The notes under the pieces were generated by a model that had not been told where the DNA came from, searched no databases, and saw nothing but the letters and a program-made list of their open reading frames with translations. A DNA stretch of 64,000 nucleotides from Pomphorhynchus laevis. Taxonomy: Eukaryota; Acanthocephala; Palaeacanthocephala; Echinorhynchida; Pomphorhynchidae. The first letter of the stretch is position 1. Each line of letters begins with the position of its first letter. Shown here one piece after another: positions 34,373 through 47,040 of this stretch. Location: positions 62,001 to 126,000 of the forward strand of contig WNNJ02001949.1 of assembly GCA_012934845.2 (NCBI GenBank), written 5' to 3'. The translations under genes were made by a program, and so were the position numbers.

Positions 34373-35687
34373 TGCATGTTATAATTTCTCAAACTTCTTT
34401 ATCAAACACCTGACTTCAAAAGATGTGGAAAAAAATTCCGATTGTAATTATGAAGTCTGAGATAAGCGACAGCAATGTGTAACTAATAAAATCTTATACC
34501 TTTTTAGTTTTGTTCAATACATGTACGCTTTCTTTCCTGAAGATCCATAATTTGACGATTATTATTGGCCACAATTCAGTAGGTGTCAAAAAGAGGACAC
34601 TTAATGCAAAATTTCGCAGAATAAACGTATAAGATTATATTCTGTTCAGAATATAACAATATATATTCTATTCAAGGGTGTGTGCCTATTTCTCCTTGTG
34701 GTGTCCCTGGAAACTCCTTGCGTTAAACAAACTGCGAGGTGAGCCAAACGAGGACACCATCCTGGTGACAGACCTTGCTACAAGCGATTAGGATGCGTAC
34801 CTAAAATTTCGTCTATATCTCAACTTAATGAACACGTCCTTACAAGCTCAAGTTGAACAAGGAAACTCTCCTCGACCATGTGCACAACGACGAGATCCGA
34901 TAGTGGTACGATGTTGAGTCAAATAAGGGAATAATGCGATAATCCCATATTCGATGTTTAGGCCACACTCTGAGTGCAACTGAAAACTTAATGACAAAAT
35001 AATGTCGACAATAAAGAGAGATTAGTCATTGAACTTTTTGACAGCACATCAAACGCCACACTCTCCACGGAAGATATTTTTCCTCGTAGAGTGAGATGTT
35101 ACTTTGAATCTAGGCTACTTCGACCGTTTTCCAACAAAAAGATATGACTTTACTTAATTAAGAAGAAGATTGCTTAATGCAGAGTGAATATATTGGAGAG
35201 CAAGATAACTTTATTTATCATCATTATCATTACATTTACGAGTTTAGAAAGCTTGATCAATTACCACGTTTACTTTATTCAGAAGAGGCCAACCTCCAAG
35301 AGATCGTTTATCAATAAAACTTTAAGAGATAAAATTATACATTCTAGATTATTCTCGTCAGTTTCACTCTCTACGCTCGCGGATAAGAGTGAAACTTTCT
35401 GACTGCGTTCTTACACTACTCAAAGCTTTTAATAGATCACAATCAACAAGTGGCACAATCAAGAATAAGCAGTGAAAATACTGTCATTCAACCGTCGAAC
35501 CGTTTTTAATCCCACAATGGACCTAATGCAAGATGTAAAGCATGTTTGTGTGCTCGCTCAGGAAGGACTTACACAGTTTGCTTGTTTAATCGTGTGCTAA
35601 TCGTATAAATTCAGCCGACAGCGATGTAATGAACATGATATGAACGCGTAGCACTTCACCATATTTAACTTAACAATCCGAAACCAC
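34373..35687. other. Unassigned sequence, probably old retroelement debris
   Basis: Base composition is less AT-rich than the intergenic parts, especially 34670-35110, which suggests decayed coding sequence. I found no motif that fixes a family. A run of ordinary noncoding DNA follows to 35690. Confidence 0.35.
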
Positions 35688-36125
35688 TAATAGATTGAGA
35701 CCGCTGTAATTGAGTTTGTAGATATTAAATATCGGTTTTGAGCTGCGAAATATCATCTGAACAAGCATCCAATCACAAATCACTCACTATCCATCCACGA
35801 AATATTCAAGAGGTTTCTAGTCAAAAAGGGGCAACACGTGAAGTTTAATGTTCAACTATTGACTGTTCTGTTTGAATATCAATATGGATACCAAAGTGGA
35901 TTCCACCAGGTTTTCTTGAACAGAAAGCCTACTGCTGCTTTTGCGCTGCTTTGAATATCGACAAAAACGAACAATTGTTAATTGCACTTTCAACCACACT
36001 CAGCAAGCTCGATAGCAAATTTAATCAAACATCAACAAGCCTACAAATCAAATATATATCAGATGATATTTCGCGGCTCAAAACCGATATTTAATATCTA
36101 CGAACTCAATTATAGTGGTCTCGAT
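35688..36125. repeat. Inverted repeat inside a LINE ORF1 remnant
   Basis: The left arm (about 35690-35765) and right arm (about 36062-36122) are reverse complements over about 65 bases, sharing GATATTAAATATCGGTTTT and, in complement, GCAGCTC or GCGGCTC. About 300 bases separate them. The right arm is part of a coiled-coil ORF1 remnant, so the left arm is a second, oppositely oriented fragment of the same family. Confidence 0.7.
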
Positions 36126-37848
36126 CCATAGCAGAGCTATCCAAACCGATGTTTGTACCGCAGTACGTCAATCGTTTTCACCAAACTGATCAGTACGATG
36201 TTCCGACTATAGTTCGTAGTCAATTAATCAGATAACTCCAGTCTACATTCAACTCATCGTCTTCGGATATAGGTACATCAAGCCTTCTCATAGCATTAAA
36301 AGAAGACTCTGAAAGTCAAGAAATGTAATTGTCAAGGGACTTCTATCAAGAGATGACGAGAAACAAGTTCCTATTTTACTAAAATAATTGGGTTCAGGTT
36401 TATTGCTATTCAAAATGCCAAATTTTGCAGTCTACCGGCTAATAGAGAAAATGTGTCACAATTTTTACGCATTAAGCAACTTCCATCTGTTGTTCAAAAA
36501 GTAATTCAAACTGGTCGCTAATTACGAACAAACCTATACGTCATTCAGTCTATGTGAAACCAGGCTTTTCGAAAGAACGCACTCGTGAATGCAATACGCG
36601 CCAACTCCGCAGAAATATTCAAGCAGAAAATCCAACCCAACGCTTTGTCATTCGACATGGTCGCATCGTGTCAATATCAGTGTCCAAGTCGAATTCGTCA
36701 AACGATTGACTATCGCATATTTACCCTGCTTCTACTTATCAGTTAGCCACATCTCTAAAACAGCTACACAATTAGTATGTCAACATTTTTCCCTCAAACA
36801 TCAAATTACCAAACATAGCATCGAATTATATATATCCAATTATATAATTTTTGATATATAATTATATAATTATAATATCCAATTATAATATTTTGAACTC
36901 CTTAATTCCACAGTGTCTACTGTCTCACAAGTGTCTTCTTGTCTTGCATCCCACTGTACTAATAATTCGTTATTCCACCTTGGCCTTCTTAACACTCACT
37001 TCGTCGTTCATAAAGTCGATCTCGTTATTACCCTATTTCTGAATTTTATCATTATGATAGCGACGACTTTGTTATTAAGCGTATCCGGTCATTAAGTTAC
37101 TTTTTTGCACGTATCCGATCATTAAGTTACTCTTAAGGGACAAATCCTGTCCCTTTGTTAGCGAATACCACTCTCCCCATTCTAAATATGGTGGCGTCAT
37201 TGCCTTCTCTCGTCATCCTCTTCTCATGAAACAGATCCGTGCCCTGTTACCCAAAAACGTTCGAACTCTTCTGTCAAATTTTGCTTATGCCATTCCCTTG
37301 AAACATCGCTATCATATACCGCTTAGGTTCTGGCACACCTTCCATCTCTTACTTTGTTGAACTATCTGATTTATTCTTGCATACGTTCATTACCGACATC
37401 TCCACTCTTATACTATATGATTTTAACATCCGTTTAAATTATCTTTCCTATCCCAGTACTATGAAACTAGTCATCTCTTTCAATGATTACAATTCTTCCA
37501 TAATACAGGCTCATGCAACTCATATTTTAATTGGAACTCTCGACTGCATTGCCTTACCTACTTATCCTAAACTGCCTTACTCTATTTCCACCTATGATCC
37601 TGGATTTTTGGATCATTTTCTACTATCTCTATGTCTTAATCCAGCTATCCAGCTATCTTCCAATATAACATTCTCATATCGTTAATGGAACAAATTACAA
37701 TTCGATGATCTCATTTCCGCAATACATCGTTCCTCCCTGACCTCGCCGCTGTATTCACAATTAACTACTAACCAATTGTCCTATTTATTTAACTCCGAGT
37801 TAACCACCATCTTTGATTGCATTCTTTCTCTCCGCTCGCACGTTATAG
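35920..37848 (+). mobile_element. Old L2-type LINE (copy b), first part
   Basis: Plus-strand pieces include an ORF1-like coiled coil (NNIDKNEQ-type segment, LSTTLSKLDSKFNQ), the RSRNVIVKGL block usual in LINE ORF1 proteins, and then an AP endonuclease: LGLLNTHFVVHKVDL, FNIRLN, THILIGTLD and DHFLLSL. The last recognisable segment, SLRSHV, ends where copy c is inserted. The continuation is at 40186-40680. The copy is highly diverged with many stops. Confidence 0.6.
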
Positions 37849-40160
37849 AAAAAAGAAAAAAAAAAGATTTATTTAACGTGGCAAAGCGCACGCTTACATG
37901 ACCACAACAAAAGAAAAATGTAAATCATGTGTTGAGAAGGTGTGAACGGAGGAGGTGATTGAATGTGATTAAAGGAGGAAGCGCGGCGGACGTCGAGAGG
38001 GAGTTAATTCCAGGCGAGTGAGGCGGCGACGAGGAAGGATCGGAGACCATAGTTGTTGGAGTAATTGGGAACGTGGAGTAAGAGGGTATGACGGGAACGC
38101 AGCGATAGCGAGGTGGGGCGAATGTCGTCTAAGAAAGGAAGGTTGATGAACGATGGGAAGCCGACAGCGATGAGACGAAAAGTTACGAGAAGAAGGCGGA
38201 GTTTGATGCGGATGTAGATGGTGGGCCATGAGAGTTAGGCAATATATGTGGATATGTGGTCGAAGCGAGGAGACGAAATAGCACTCGAACGGCGGAGTTG
38301 ATTATGCGTTGTAGTGGTAGGATGATGGATTTTGGAGAATTGGCGAAAAGGCTAAGGCAGTAATCGATTTTTGGGAAAGAAGCGATAAAAGAGGAGACAT
38401 ACAAGAACGAAAGTCGATAAGGGGGCGGATACGGCGGATGTCACGGAAGATTAAGTTAGACGAGCGGACCTTGTCACATACGAAAGGTTTAAGGAAAAGG
38501 TGATCATGGAAATGAAAGCATAAGAACGTGAGATTGTAGACTAAGTGGATGATCGATGAGGCAAAAGATACAGTGGGAGGAGATATGTTTGGTTTACGGG
38601 GGAGGATCCACTATATTTTAGACTTGTCGGGGTTTAGAACGAGATGGAGATTGGAGAGACGTTCGTAAATAGAAGAAAGACAGTTGGAAGCAGAATTGCC
38701 GATATCGTGTATGCGATGTGCGGGTGCATGAGCAGAGATGATGATGTCATCGGCGTATTGCATGACGTTAAAGGAAATAGGTTTGATAAACGGAGAGAGA
38801 TCGCCAAGCAGAAGAGAGAAAAGCAGGGGGCCTAGGACTGAACCGAGTGGGACCCCGCAAAAGATAGGGATGGGAGGGGAGGATGATGAATTAGAACAGA
38901 CACGAAAGGAACGGTCGGATAGATATGAGGCAAACCATGCTACGGAGGAGGAAGAAAAGCCGTAATCATAACGAAGGCGATAAAGGAGGACGGAGTGGTC
39001 GACAATGTCGAAGGCGGAGGAGAGGTCGAGGGAGATGAGAACACTATATAGAGCCTTATCTCGAGAAATGAGTAAGTCGTTGTAAACTTTCATGCAGGCG
39101 ATTTCTGTGGAGTGATTAGAGCGAAAGGCGGATTGGAAAGGATTGTACAGATTGGATGAGGAGAGATAAGCGTTGATTTGTATTAAGATGAGGCGTTCTA
39201 AGAGCTTTGAAAGAGTAGGGAGTAGTGAAATGGGGCGATAGCTAGAAGGAAGGGAGGGGTCGAGCGATTGTTTCTTAAGGAGGGGACGAACGATTGCGGA
39301 TTTCCAGTGTGAAGGGAAGATACGACTGCGGATGGACGAGTTAAACAAGGTTGTGAGAAAAAGGGATATCGATGAGCATATGGATTTAAGTATGTGGGTA
39401 AGCAGGGGATCAGCAGGTGAGGTTTTGCTGGGCAAGGACATGAGACCAGATGAGACTTCGGAAGGTGAGACAGGGAGAAGATGAATGAGTTCCGGGAGAA
39501 TGAGGTTAGGCGGGGCCGAGTGGGATAAGATGGAGACCGGGCTGTGAGAGAGCAACGTGGATACTTTGCTCTGGAGAAATGACGAATAATCATGGGGATT
39601 GATGTTGCACGGCGGAGAGGAGCGAGCAAGGATTGAGTTAAAAGTATTCCATAGAGTCTTAGTGTTGAATGAAGTGATGATTTTATGCTGCCAAAAGGAG
39701 TTGCATTTGGTACGTAGTAGGTGGAGATGAGACCGCCGATTAGCAAGATAGGTATCACGAAAGACTGAGTGATCGAGCGGAAATCATGTCTGAGAGAGTT
39801 GCTCAACCAAGGATATGTGTGGGGGCAGTGGAGATGGGTTTGTAGTTATAGTTGGATAGAATGTTGATGAACTGGATTGACTCGGTGGAAGAGGGGCGGT
39901 CGAGGCGGATGTTGAAGTCGCCAAGAACGATTGAAGGGATTGAGGACAAAGAACAGTGGGACAGAAGGTCAGCGAGTTCGGTAAAAAAATAAGGATGTAG
40001 GAGCTGATGAACCAGGACGGTATACAATGGCGAGATCTAGAGTGATCGGGTTAGAAGAACGACAAGTGAGCAGTTCAAAAGAGCAAGGACTGAAAGGGGA
40101 AGTGATTTTGCGAAGAGACGCGGGGTGACTGGCGAATGCGACAATGCCGCCATAGTTATG
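37849..40160 (-). mobile_element. L2-type LINE (copy c) inserted in copy b
   Basis: The minus strand holds an endonuclease end (LGDFNIRLDRP at 40027-39803), then, after an internal deletion of roughly 400 bp, the reverse transcriptase: LPSKTSPADP, RPISLLPTLSKLLER, SLDLSSAFDIVDH, GVPLGSVLGPLLFS (Q replaced by L) and MQYADDIIISAH. The C-terminal part is read in other frames, and the 3' end has the family hairpin GCGTGCG with CGC... and a T-rich tail at 37860. Close to the 57.4 kb copy in sequence, hence fairly young. Confidence 0.8.
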
Positions 40161-40185
40161 AAATAGTTATGATGATATAGTTATG

Positions 40186-40680
40186 AAACTATATCATCTT
40201 GATCCTTGGTTTGATTTGGATTGTCGCATGTCCGAACGCAATCTTCGTTACCATCGAGCATACTAATAATATCTCAGACGTTGCGACGATCCTTCGACAC
40301 ATGAACATCAACTTGACTATCTTAGACACCGACGCTCTCATCATTTCCTTATTCATCGAAAATCTTTAACATTTTAGCTGCATAAACTCGCCTCTTCTTA
40401 TAAACCGAAAGATTCTTGGAAAATCTTAAACTCTATTCTTGTTCGCACCTTCTCAATATTCTGTTCAGAAATAACCCTGAAGCATATTCTTCTTACTTGC
40501 TGTTTAAAAGTATCACTCTTCACTCGTCATATTCTGTACCATACTTCCATCTCCTTCATTAACTGTCCCATCTTCTGTCTGTATCTATTGAGAAAGTTTC
40601 ATCTACTCTCCTATGCATAAATAACTTTTATTCCCAACTAGATCAAATTTAAGCTTATCTTCTTTATCCATCAAACAATT
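40186..40680 (+). mobile_element. Old L2-type LINE (copy b), continuation
   Basis: Starts with HLDPWFDLDCRMSERNLRYH, which matches the HRAPWFDIQCLLSKRRLRHAF segment of the intact copy, exactly the stretch that follows where the first part of copy b stops. The rest corresponds to the linker before the reverse transcriptase and fades by about 40680. Confidence 0.6.
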
Positions 40681-40689
40681 TATTCATCA

Positions 40690-41520
40690 ATTGGCGAACA
40701 AGTTGTGTTGTGTTTTTCTGATGATGTATACTGCGAAATATAAAAATACATTTATGATTTGTTGATTCTGCTCTAAGATTATAGACTTTACTAAATGAAT
40801 CAAAGTTATTATTTTTATTGAATTTATTCCGCTATTTCGTTGATCTTATAATTTCATCATTTCGATCATGATCAAATTATCTTCTAATAATTGATTAATC
40901 TAATAATTATTATAATATAATAAGATAATATCTATTTAATATAATATAATTTCCCGATACTTTATCAATGTTATTTGCCATTGTATACAAATTATTTTTA
41001 GAACTTACCAAATCTTTAATGACACAAATATAAAGTAACTAACTGTATCAATTGATAAGGTTAAATAATTGATCATTTTGATGACCTTTAAACCATCTTT
41101 TGATACATCATCTGTTATTAGTCAATTCATAAAAATTGACTTCTATTTTAATTTGATATTTTAGCTTTATTTAAATTATATAAAATCTTATTTAACAATA
41201 ATTAAATTTAATCAGGTAAAATACGTCATTAGCATGAATGTGGGCCCACTCCTATATTGAGTCGAGGAATAGCTGCCGAATGCTGATATCATAGCAGTTT
41301 ATTACGATTACTTCTAATCCTTATTATGATGCAGTCTGTTATTTATTAGACAATTCATAAACATTGACTTTTATTTTAAATTTCAATTATAAATTTGTAT
41401 TATCAAATATTATATAAAAATTATTTATAATTATTCAATTATTTATCATTTAAAATTTATTTATCATTATGTTTAATTTATAAATAATATAAAATACATA
41501 GACTCAGTTAGCTGATTTGA
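40690..41520 (+). repeat. AT-rich sequence with SCR copy (forward)
   Basis: The SCR core lies at about 41205-41340: AGGTAAAATACGTCATTAGC, GGGCCC, GAGTCGAGGAATAG, TGATATCATAGCAG. It ends in ACATAGACTCAGTTAGCTG at 41496-41514, the family's end phrase. 40690-41190 is AT-rich and otherwise empty. At 40719 CTGATGATG precedes GCGAAAT, but the stems needed for a hammerhead are absent. Confidence 0.6.
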
Positions 41521-41529
41521 TTTATTTAC

Positions 41530-42040
41530 AAAGAAACGGATTATTTCGTAGTCAGAGACCTTAGCCTCTTTGAAACTGGCAAAGATTGGGGAAGATTAGA
41601 GCCTTGCATAAGGAAATGAAGATAATGCCGTGAAGGAAATGACTCCACCGGTCGAGGCTGGAAGCAGAAAGGGCAACATTTTTGCCCTTGGTTCCGACTA
41701 GGTAGAGGGTGTCTTACTCCGGTTACACTGACGCCAAAGGAAGAAACCAAGAACCTTTTTCACTAAATATTCTTCAGTGTTATCCGGGAGATGCTTGCGC
41801 CCTTAGGCTTTTTTCTGGCAGAGATGCAGATGTTATAGTCTTCCAAAAGACGCGGTCTATCCGTCTTGCCCAGAACAAAACTCAATTTATCACTAAGCAT
41901 ATAATCACCCACTTTACTCCGTATATAACCCCTCCACACTCCTCTTCTTCTCAAGGTCTTCTAACCTTAGTTAAATGCTCCTTAAGGTCCTATCTCTTAT
42001 AAAACTACTCGTGTCCAGCCCTATCTTGTTAAGTAATATT
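41530..42040. other. Unassigned, retroelement-like composition
   Basis: Less AT-rich than its surroundings and open on both strands for 60-97 codons, but nothing I can align to a family. It borders LINE-C sequence and may be a diverged 5' part of it. Confidence 0.3.
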
Positions 42041-42044
42041 ACTA

Positions 42045-42600
42045 GTTTTGAAATTATCGAAATCGCATGTGATTGTCTTTAATTGTATTCTTGTCACTAA
42101 AAACAAAGTTAAGATATTAGCACTATCTGCATTCTCCTACATTTTGCAGCCTCAACCACTTCTCATATTCACGAGTCGAGTAAAATATCTGAGATTCACC
42201 GTTACGGTGAACTGGTCGGCGAAAGCTGACCTGGATAGACTTAAACGTATCCTGAAGAGAGCTAGGTAGGCTCTAAAACGGGCCCAATATCTATCATTGA
42301 ATGTAAAAACCCAAGTACGCTTTTGGGGTATTTGGGCTATCTCAGGATTAACCTTCTCTAGAGAACATCTCACAGAACAAAGACTAAGGTTTCTCAATAT
42401 CTTCATCTCGAGATTACCAACCATAGTCCACCTCGACTGGACTCTTACGGGGTGAGATATCCCGAATGTTTCAGTCGGAAGGCGGCGCGCTGGTGCGGCC
42501 TGGCCTCAGATCCCTATGAACCTGAGGCCGTAAAGATGTTGAAGAAGTTTCAAGAAACTTTGTTTGACAAATTGTAAATGTTGCAATTTATCCTATATTT
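42045..42600 (+). mobile_element. LINE-C fragment (end of RT and 3' tail)
   Basis: Encodes KLSKSHVIVF, then FTSRVKYLRFTVTVNWSAKA and DLDRLKRILKRAR, followed by LRFLNIFISRLPTIVHLDWT. This is the region after the YADD box in the same family as 45964-47040 and 61195-61860. It ends in a G/C-rich tail near 42500. Broken by stops. Confidence 0.7.
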
Positions 42601-42889
42601 AGATTTTGTTTTATTCTTATCTTACGTTGTATTTTGTTAATAAAATATTTATTGTTTTTGATTATTTTAACATTTCACTAGCAGCAGTTAGCGAAATGTA
42701 AAAATTGCACAAAAATTTAAATTAAATAAAAGTATGGTAATTTTAATAATCTTATTTCCTAACTAAGTTCATTTTCCATATAATTTTTAGTTATTTAAAC
42801 GCCATATCTTCATAAAAATTATAATGTTAACAGCAGCTACTGAAATATATAGCTTTAACGTATTTGTCAAATATTAACTTGCTATATTA

Positions 42890-43190
42890 TTTCAGTGTGC
42901 CCTATAACGGGCCCATCGTCTGTCGTGAAGTGGGAGTGTTCGGGTTCTCATTTGATGCACCTGGGCAATCTCGGGATTTGTCTTCTGTACAAGATGACGA
43001 CCCCCGAAGCAAATACCGAGATTTCTTTAAGCGATTACCGATCATTGTGTTTTGCGATTGGGCCCTTAGGTTTCAAGCAGACTCTTTGTGGTTCAGTCGT
43101 AAAGTGATGCGTTGGTGTCAACTTGCGGCAACTGCTCCCATAGTTGGTCAAGACGACATGAAGCAATCATCATTTAGTTTTGATTAATTT
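42890..43190 (+). mobile_element. LINE-C 3' tail fragment
   Basis: The segment KRLPIIVFCDWALRF matches the SLPSIVCLDWTLRG region of the LINE-C copy at 61.2 kb and is followed by the same tail (FSRKVMRWCQ). It is a separate, more diverged 3' end only 300 bp after the previous one. Confidence 0.55.
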
Positions 43191-43341
43191 TTATCTTATC
43201 TATTGATTTATTATTTAATTATTAACCCCTATGTAATTTTTGAACGAAGAAAATATTATTATATGAGCATAGAATTAATTTTTTTAACAACAGTTGATGA
43301 ACAAATTGTATGGTTTGTTTCTTATGATTTTTACACATTTA

Positions 43342-43356
43342 ACACATTTAACACAT
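43342..43356 (+). repeat. Target-site duplication, left copy
   Basis: ACACATTTAACACAT is identical to 44942-44956 and lies immediately before the retroelement insertion at 43357. Confidence 0.85.
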
Positions 43357-44941
43357 CGTCGGTCCTAGCGATGATTTATCTAGAGCCTGGGAAATACTAA
43401 AAACAATAGGCCCAAAATTTGGCTATTACGTTAATCCACTAAAGACACAGCTGCTAATACACAAGGAACATGAATTCGACACTAGCAACTTCTCTGACTG
43501 TAAAATAAGTGAGCGTGCTATCGAAGTACTCGGAACTCCCATTGGAGCAGAAGCTGATGTTTTGGATATTATAAAAACCAGGGTAAAATCCTGGGCATCC
43601 ACACTTGAACGATTAGTTGAAGTTAGTAAAATTGATCGACAAACTGCTTATTCCGGGTTAATACACTCTGTGCAATGGAAATGGATATATACTTACAGAA
43701 CAGTACCAATGTGCACGGATGTCACTAGATGTCTTAAAAACCTATTGTATAGCGTTTTATTGAGTCAATCACACAAGCGAAAATTGAACAAGCACATAAA
43801 GAATTATTAACTCTACCGTTCAAGTTAGGGGGCATTGGGTTAGTTGATCCGGAATACATCGCTGACTTGGAGTACGATTATTCTCGTAGAATGTACGAAA
43901 CCTATCGAGACGGATATACGGGAGAAAACCTGAGGGATGTTCAAACTCAAACAGCTAGAAATATTTCATACATGAGATTAAATGTAGCCAAATCGAGGAA
44001 AGAATTAATACTAAAATCTCTACCATCGGATTACTTTAAGATATTGGCACATGCTAGTTACAAGGGAGCTTCATCGTGGCTATCTTCCCTACCTCTACGT
44101 CACGAGGGGTTTAGGCTTACAAACAATGAGTTTAGCGATGCATTAGCAGGTCGCTATGGATGGTCTTTGCGAGCATTAGAAAATAAAAAATGCATATGTT
44201 CTTCAGAAATGACTATCAATCATGCATTTTCGTGCAAGACCGGAGCGCTACCATCTATCAGGCATAATGAAGTAAGGGATATATTTTCTCATCTCTTAAG
44301 CGGGATATGCAGTGGCGTGGAGGTTGAACCAGTATTAGCAACCGTTCCATCTGATTATCGTTTTAACAACAATAGCACAAGCATATCGAAAGAAGCGCGT
44401 CTGGATGTTGTATGTAGTGGACTATTCGGAAGCCGGTTTGAGCGGACATTTTTGGATGTCGCAATATTTAATGTACATGCTCCCTCTAACTCCCGAACTG
44501 AGTGTAAGGCTGACTTTGAATACCATGAAAAACGAAAAATTTCGAAGTATGGAGAGCGAATTTTAAGTTTAGAACAGGCGCATTTCAGTCCGTTAATTTT
44601 TTCGTCTTCAGGAGGATCAAGTCAGGAATCTAATAGGATAATGAAGCAAATAGCGTCAAAATTAAGCTCAAAACGCGAACTCCCATATCCTCAAATAATA
44701 AAAAATATACGAGAGAAAATTTCATTTGCCTTAGCTCGTGCTGCATCTGCCTGTTTAAGAGCGCCACGCTCTACATATGGAAAACCTATTCACGATCATT
44801 TTCGATCAACAGAAGAGATGTCACGAAAGCCGGAAGATTCGAATTAAAGAGAAATAACTTAGCTTATGATTGGATTTTTGAATTCTTTAGTTCTTTACTT
44901 TTGGACACATTCTTGTATGTTTTACGAAAATTAAAAAAAAA
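43357..44941 (+). mobile_element. 5'-truncated retroelement with restriction-like endonuclease tail
   Basis: Begins inside the reverse transcriptase (GPKFGYYVNPLKTQLLIH), then the thumb (RVKSWASTLERL), then a 326-codon frame (43867-44847). That frame has a zinc motif C109-x-C111-x7-H119-x3-C123, the block RHNEVRD, and a nuclease-like set: ARLDVV (D180), TFLDVAIF (D197) and K-x-x-KY further on. This order of CCHC knuckle, RHN block and PD-(D/E)XK-type core is that of R2/CRE/Hero-class elements, which cut DNA with a restriction-like enzyme. One frameshift lies near 43755. An A-rich tail (AAAATTAAAAAAAA) ends at 44941 and 15 bp target duplications flank the copy, so it is recent and 5'-truncated. 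Confidence 0.8.
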
Positions 44942-44956
44942 ACACATTTAACACAT
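44942..44956 (+). repeat. Target-site duplication, right copy
   Basis: ACACATTTAACACAT, identical to 43342-43356, directly after the A-rich tail. Confidence 0.85.
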
Positions 44957-45963
44957 TAGATGGAATAAAATTATTAAACAAACAGAAAAATGTACTTAAT
45001 GAAAATATTATTCGATTTTTATAAGATGGTATTTTTATAAGATACATAATCAGGTCAGTTAAATCAAGAACTAAACGATCAATTGATGAAACAAAAATTT
45101 CGTAAATTATCATGGTGATACATAGAATTTGGGCCTAATTTTTATTTTCGGCAAAAAGTAATCGTTTTTAGTGGTTCATATAGTTGCATTTTAAAGGTTT
45201 TTGAATCTTTTTAAGCTACGGAGTAATATTCTTAAAATCGAGAGTCTAACTTTAATTCATCTTATATAGAAGCATTTTGATTAATCAAATTTTAAGAATT
45301 AAATTAAATTTTTAAAAACTTTTTAGTGAAAACAATTACCTCAAGCATTGAAAAGTTCTTCCGCAGTTCTTTACGTATCAATGTACTAGTAACATCTTAA
45401 GTTCTTTCGCTTCTAAAGCTATCGGCAATATGAATAAATACAAGAATGTTTTCGTATCAACTTAGACTCAGTTGCCTGATCTGATCTATCGATGATGAAA
45501 CTCATGCACCGCTCTGACGAGTAAGGATGAATTTGCATTTCTGAGATAGACTAGCTTTGAGGCCATATTTTAGTAGGCTGGAGTTGACTTAATCGGGCCC
45601 AGTTTTGTCTACGTACAACGTAATGATCAGATCAAGCTTTAATTAAAAAATAATGTTCGGACGTTATAATTGTCCATAACGTTAAAAGATCGAGATTTTT
45701 AAACAGTCATTAAAAGCAATTCTTTTGATAAATTCAAAAACGCATCTAACGTGTTGTACTGTATGCAGCATTTCCCTAAAATAATTAAATATGCCGAGGA
45801 AAGTGATAATTAAAGACAATTTTCCATGAGCATATTGAAAATAATAATAAGGAATTTAAATAAAAGAGTTAAAACAACAGTTCCAGGTCGATAGCAACAG
45901 TTCAAAAACCATCAAAATCGATAACGAAAATCAAAATGTTCAGTTCACGATATTGTCACGGCC
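44957..45963. other. Noncoding sequence
   Basis: No gene is seen. TTAGACTCAGTTGCCTGATC at 45463-45482 matches the end phrase of the SCR family, so a solitary SCR end is likely there. Confidence 0.4.
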
Positions 45964-47040
45964 TCAGGTCCAGCAGGATTTGAGCACTCCAGATCCCGCT
46001 GAAAGGATCATATACGCACTTGAGTTTTCCCATTCAGTGACATGCTGAGCCCGTTTCAGGGCCCACCTAGCTCTCTTCAGAATACGTTTGAGTCTATCCA
46101 GGTCAGCTTTCTCTGAACAGCTCACCGTAATGGTGATTCCCAGGTATTTTACTCGACTTGTGAACGTAGGGAGTGTTTGATTAGTCAATATGGAAGAAAG
46201 AGCTTAGAGTGCTAGTCTCTTTATTTTTTTGTCGCATGAGCGCCATGAAAGACAACCACCTGCGATTTGGAGGAGTTTAAAATAAGATTGGATATGGGTA
46301 ACTGATCTTTTAATCTTAAAAAGAAACGGCTGATGTCAGAGATTACATCTTTGCACCTGCATCCAGAGAACAGGGATGTGGTATCATCAGCGTATACCAC
46401 TAGATATTGGCCGCGTTCAAAGTTTTTGTAAAGTTCAATGGAGGCAGGAAGGTACAAGATTGGAGAAAGTGGGAAACATCGAAGCACATATGTAATAGGG
46501 TAGAACTGACGTGCATCAGGGTCATCTTCATAGAAGAATCGCTTGGTTCTAATATTCTTCATAGAAGAATATTTCACCTTGTTAACAATTCTCACAGGTA
46601 ACCCAAAAGATCTGAGAGAAGAGATAACAAAAGGAATGGAAATTTGGTCAAATGCAGCATAAAAAGTCAAGAAAAACAGCCACAGCAAGCTGATGACTGT
46701 TGTCTTGACAAAACTGGTGTACTTCACCTATTGCTGTATGGACCGAGCGATCTGTTACGTGCTCATGAAAACCTGGTGGGATTAAATTTCGCCTACATAT
46801 ATAGTCGCGGATTTTACGCTCAAGCGCTTTTTCATTAATGGAGATGAGGGGTTTTTGAATCGAGATAAGCCGCAGATCTTTAGGACATAAAATCGATTTC
46901 TTTTTTGGTATAAAAACACGACGGCTGATATTAATGCCAGCAACATCGGACGGGAGGCTAGTAGCATAGTGTTGGCGACCTCCTTTCTCTGACTGTCTGT
47001 ATACTGAAAAGAAAGGTAGTGGATTTTACTAGCCATGCTA
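45964..47040 (-). mobile_element. LINE-C, reverse transcriptase region
   Basis: The minus strand encodes, in order, the RT start (VVFLYQKRNRF, LKICGLSRFKNP), the palm (FYAAFDQISIPFVISSLRSF), the catalytic box YLVVYADDTTSLFSG (46410-46370), SNLILNSSKSQVVVFHG, and FTSRVKYLGITITVS with DLDRLKRILKRARWALKRA. AFD-x-I and YADD place it with LINEs; with the CCHC ORF1 at 26.3 kb it is most like the I/Jockey group, but the clade is uncertain. Frameshifts separate the RT start from the palm and the palm from the region after YADD. It is the longest LINE-C copy here. Confidence 0.7.

Noticed and set aside
38644-38965. Plus-strand proteins rich in Arg and Glu
   Set aside because: They are antisense frames of the L2 reverse transcriptase on the minus strand.
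40715-40770. CTGATGATG followed by GCGAAAT as a hammerhead
   Set aside because: No stem II between them and no stem I pairing.
43867-44847. A host gene with a zinc motif
   Set aside because: The A-rich tail, target duplications and upstream polymerase segment show it to be the end of a retroelement.
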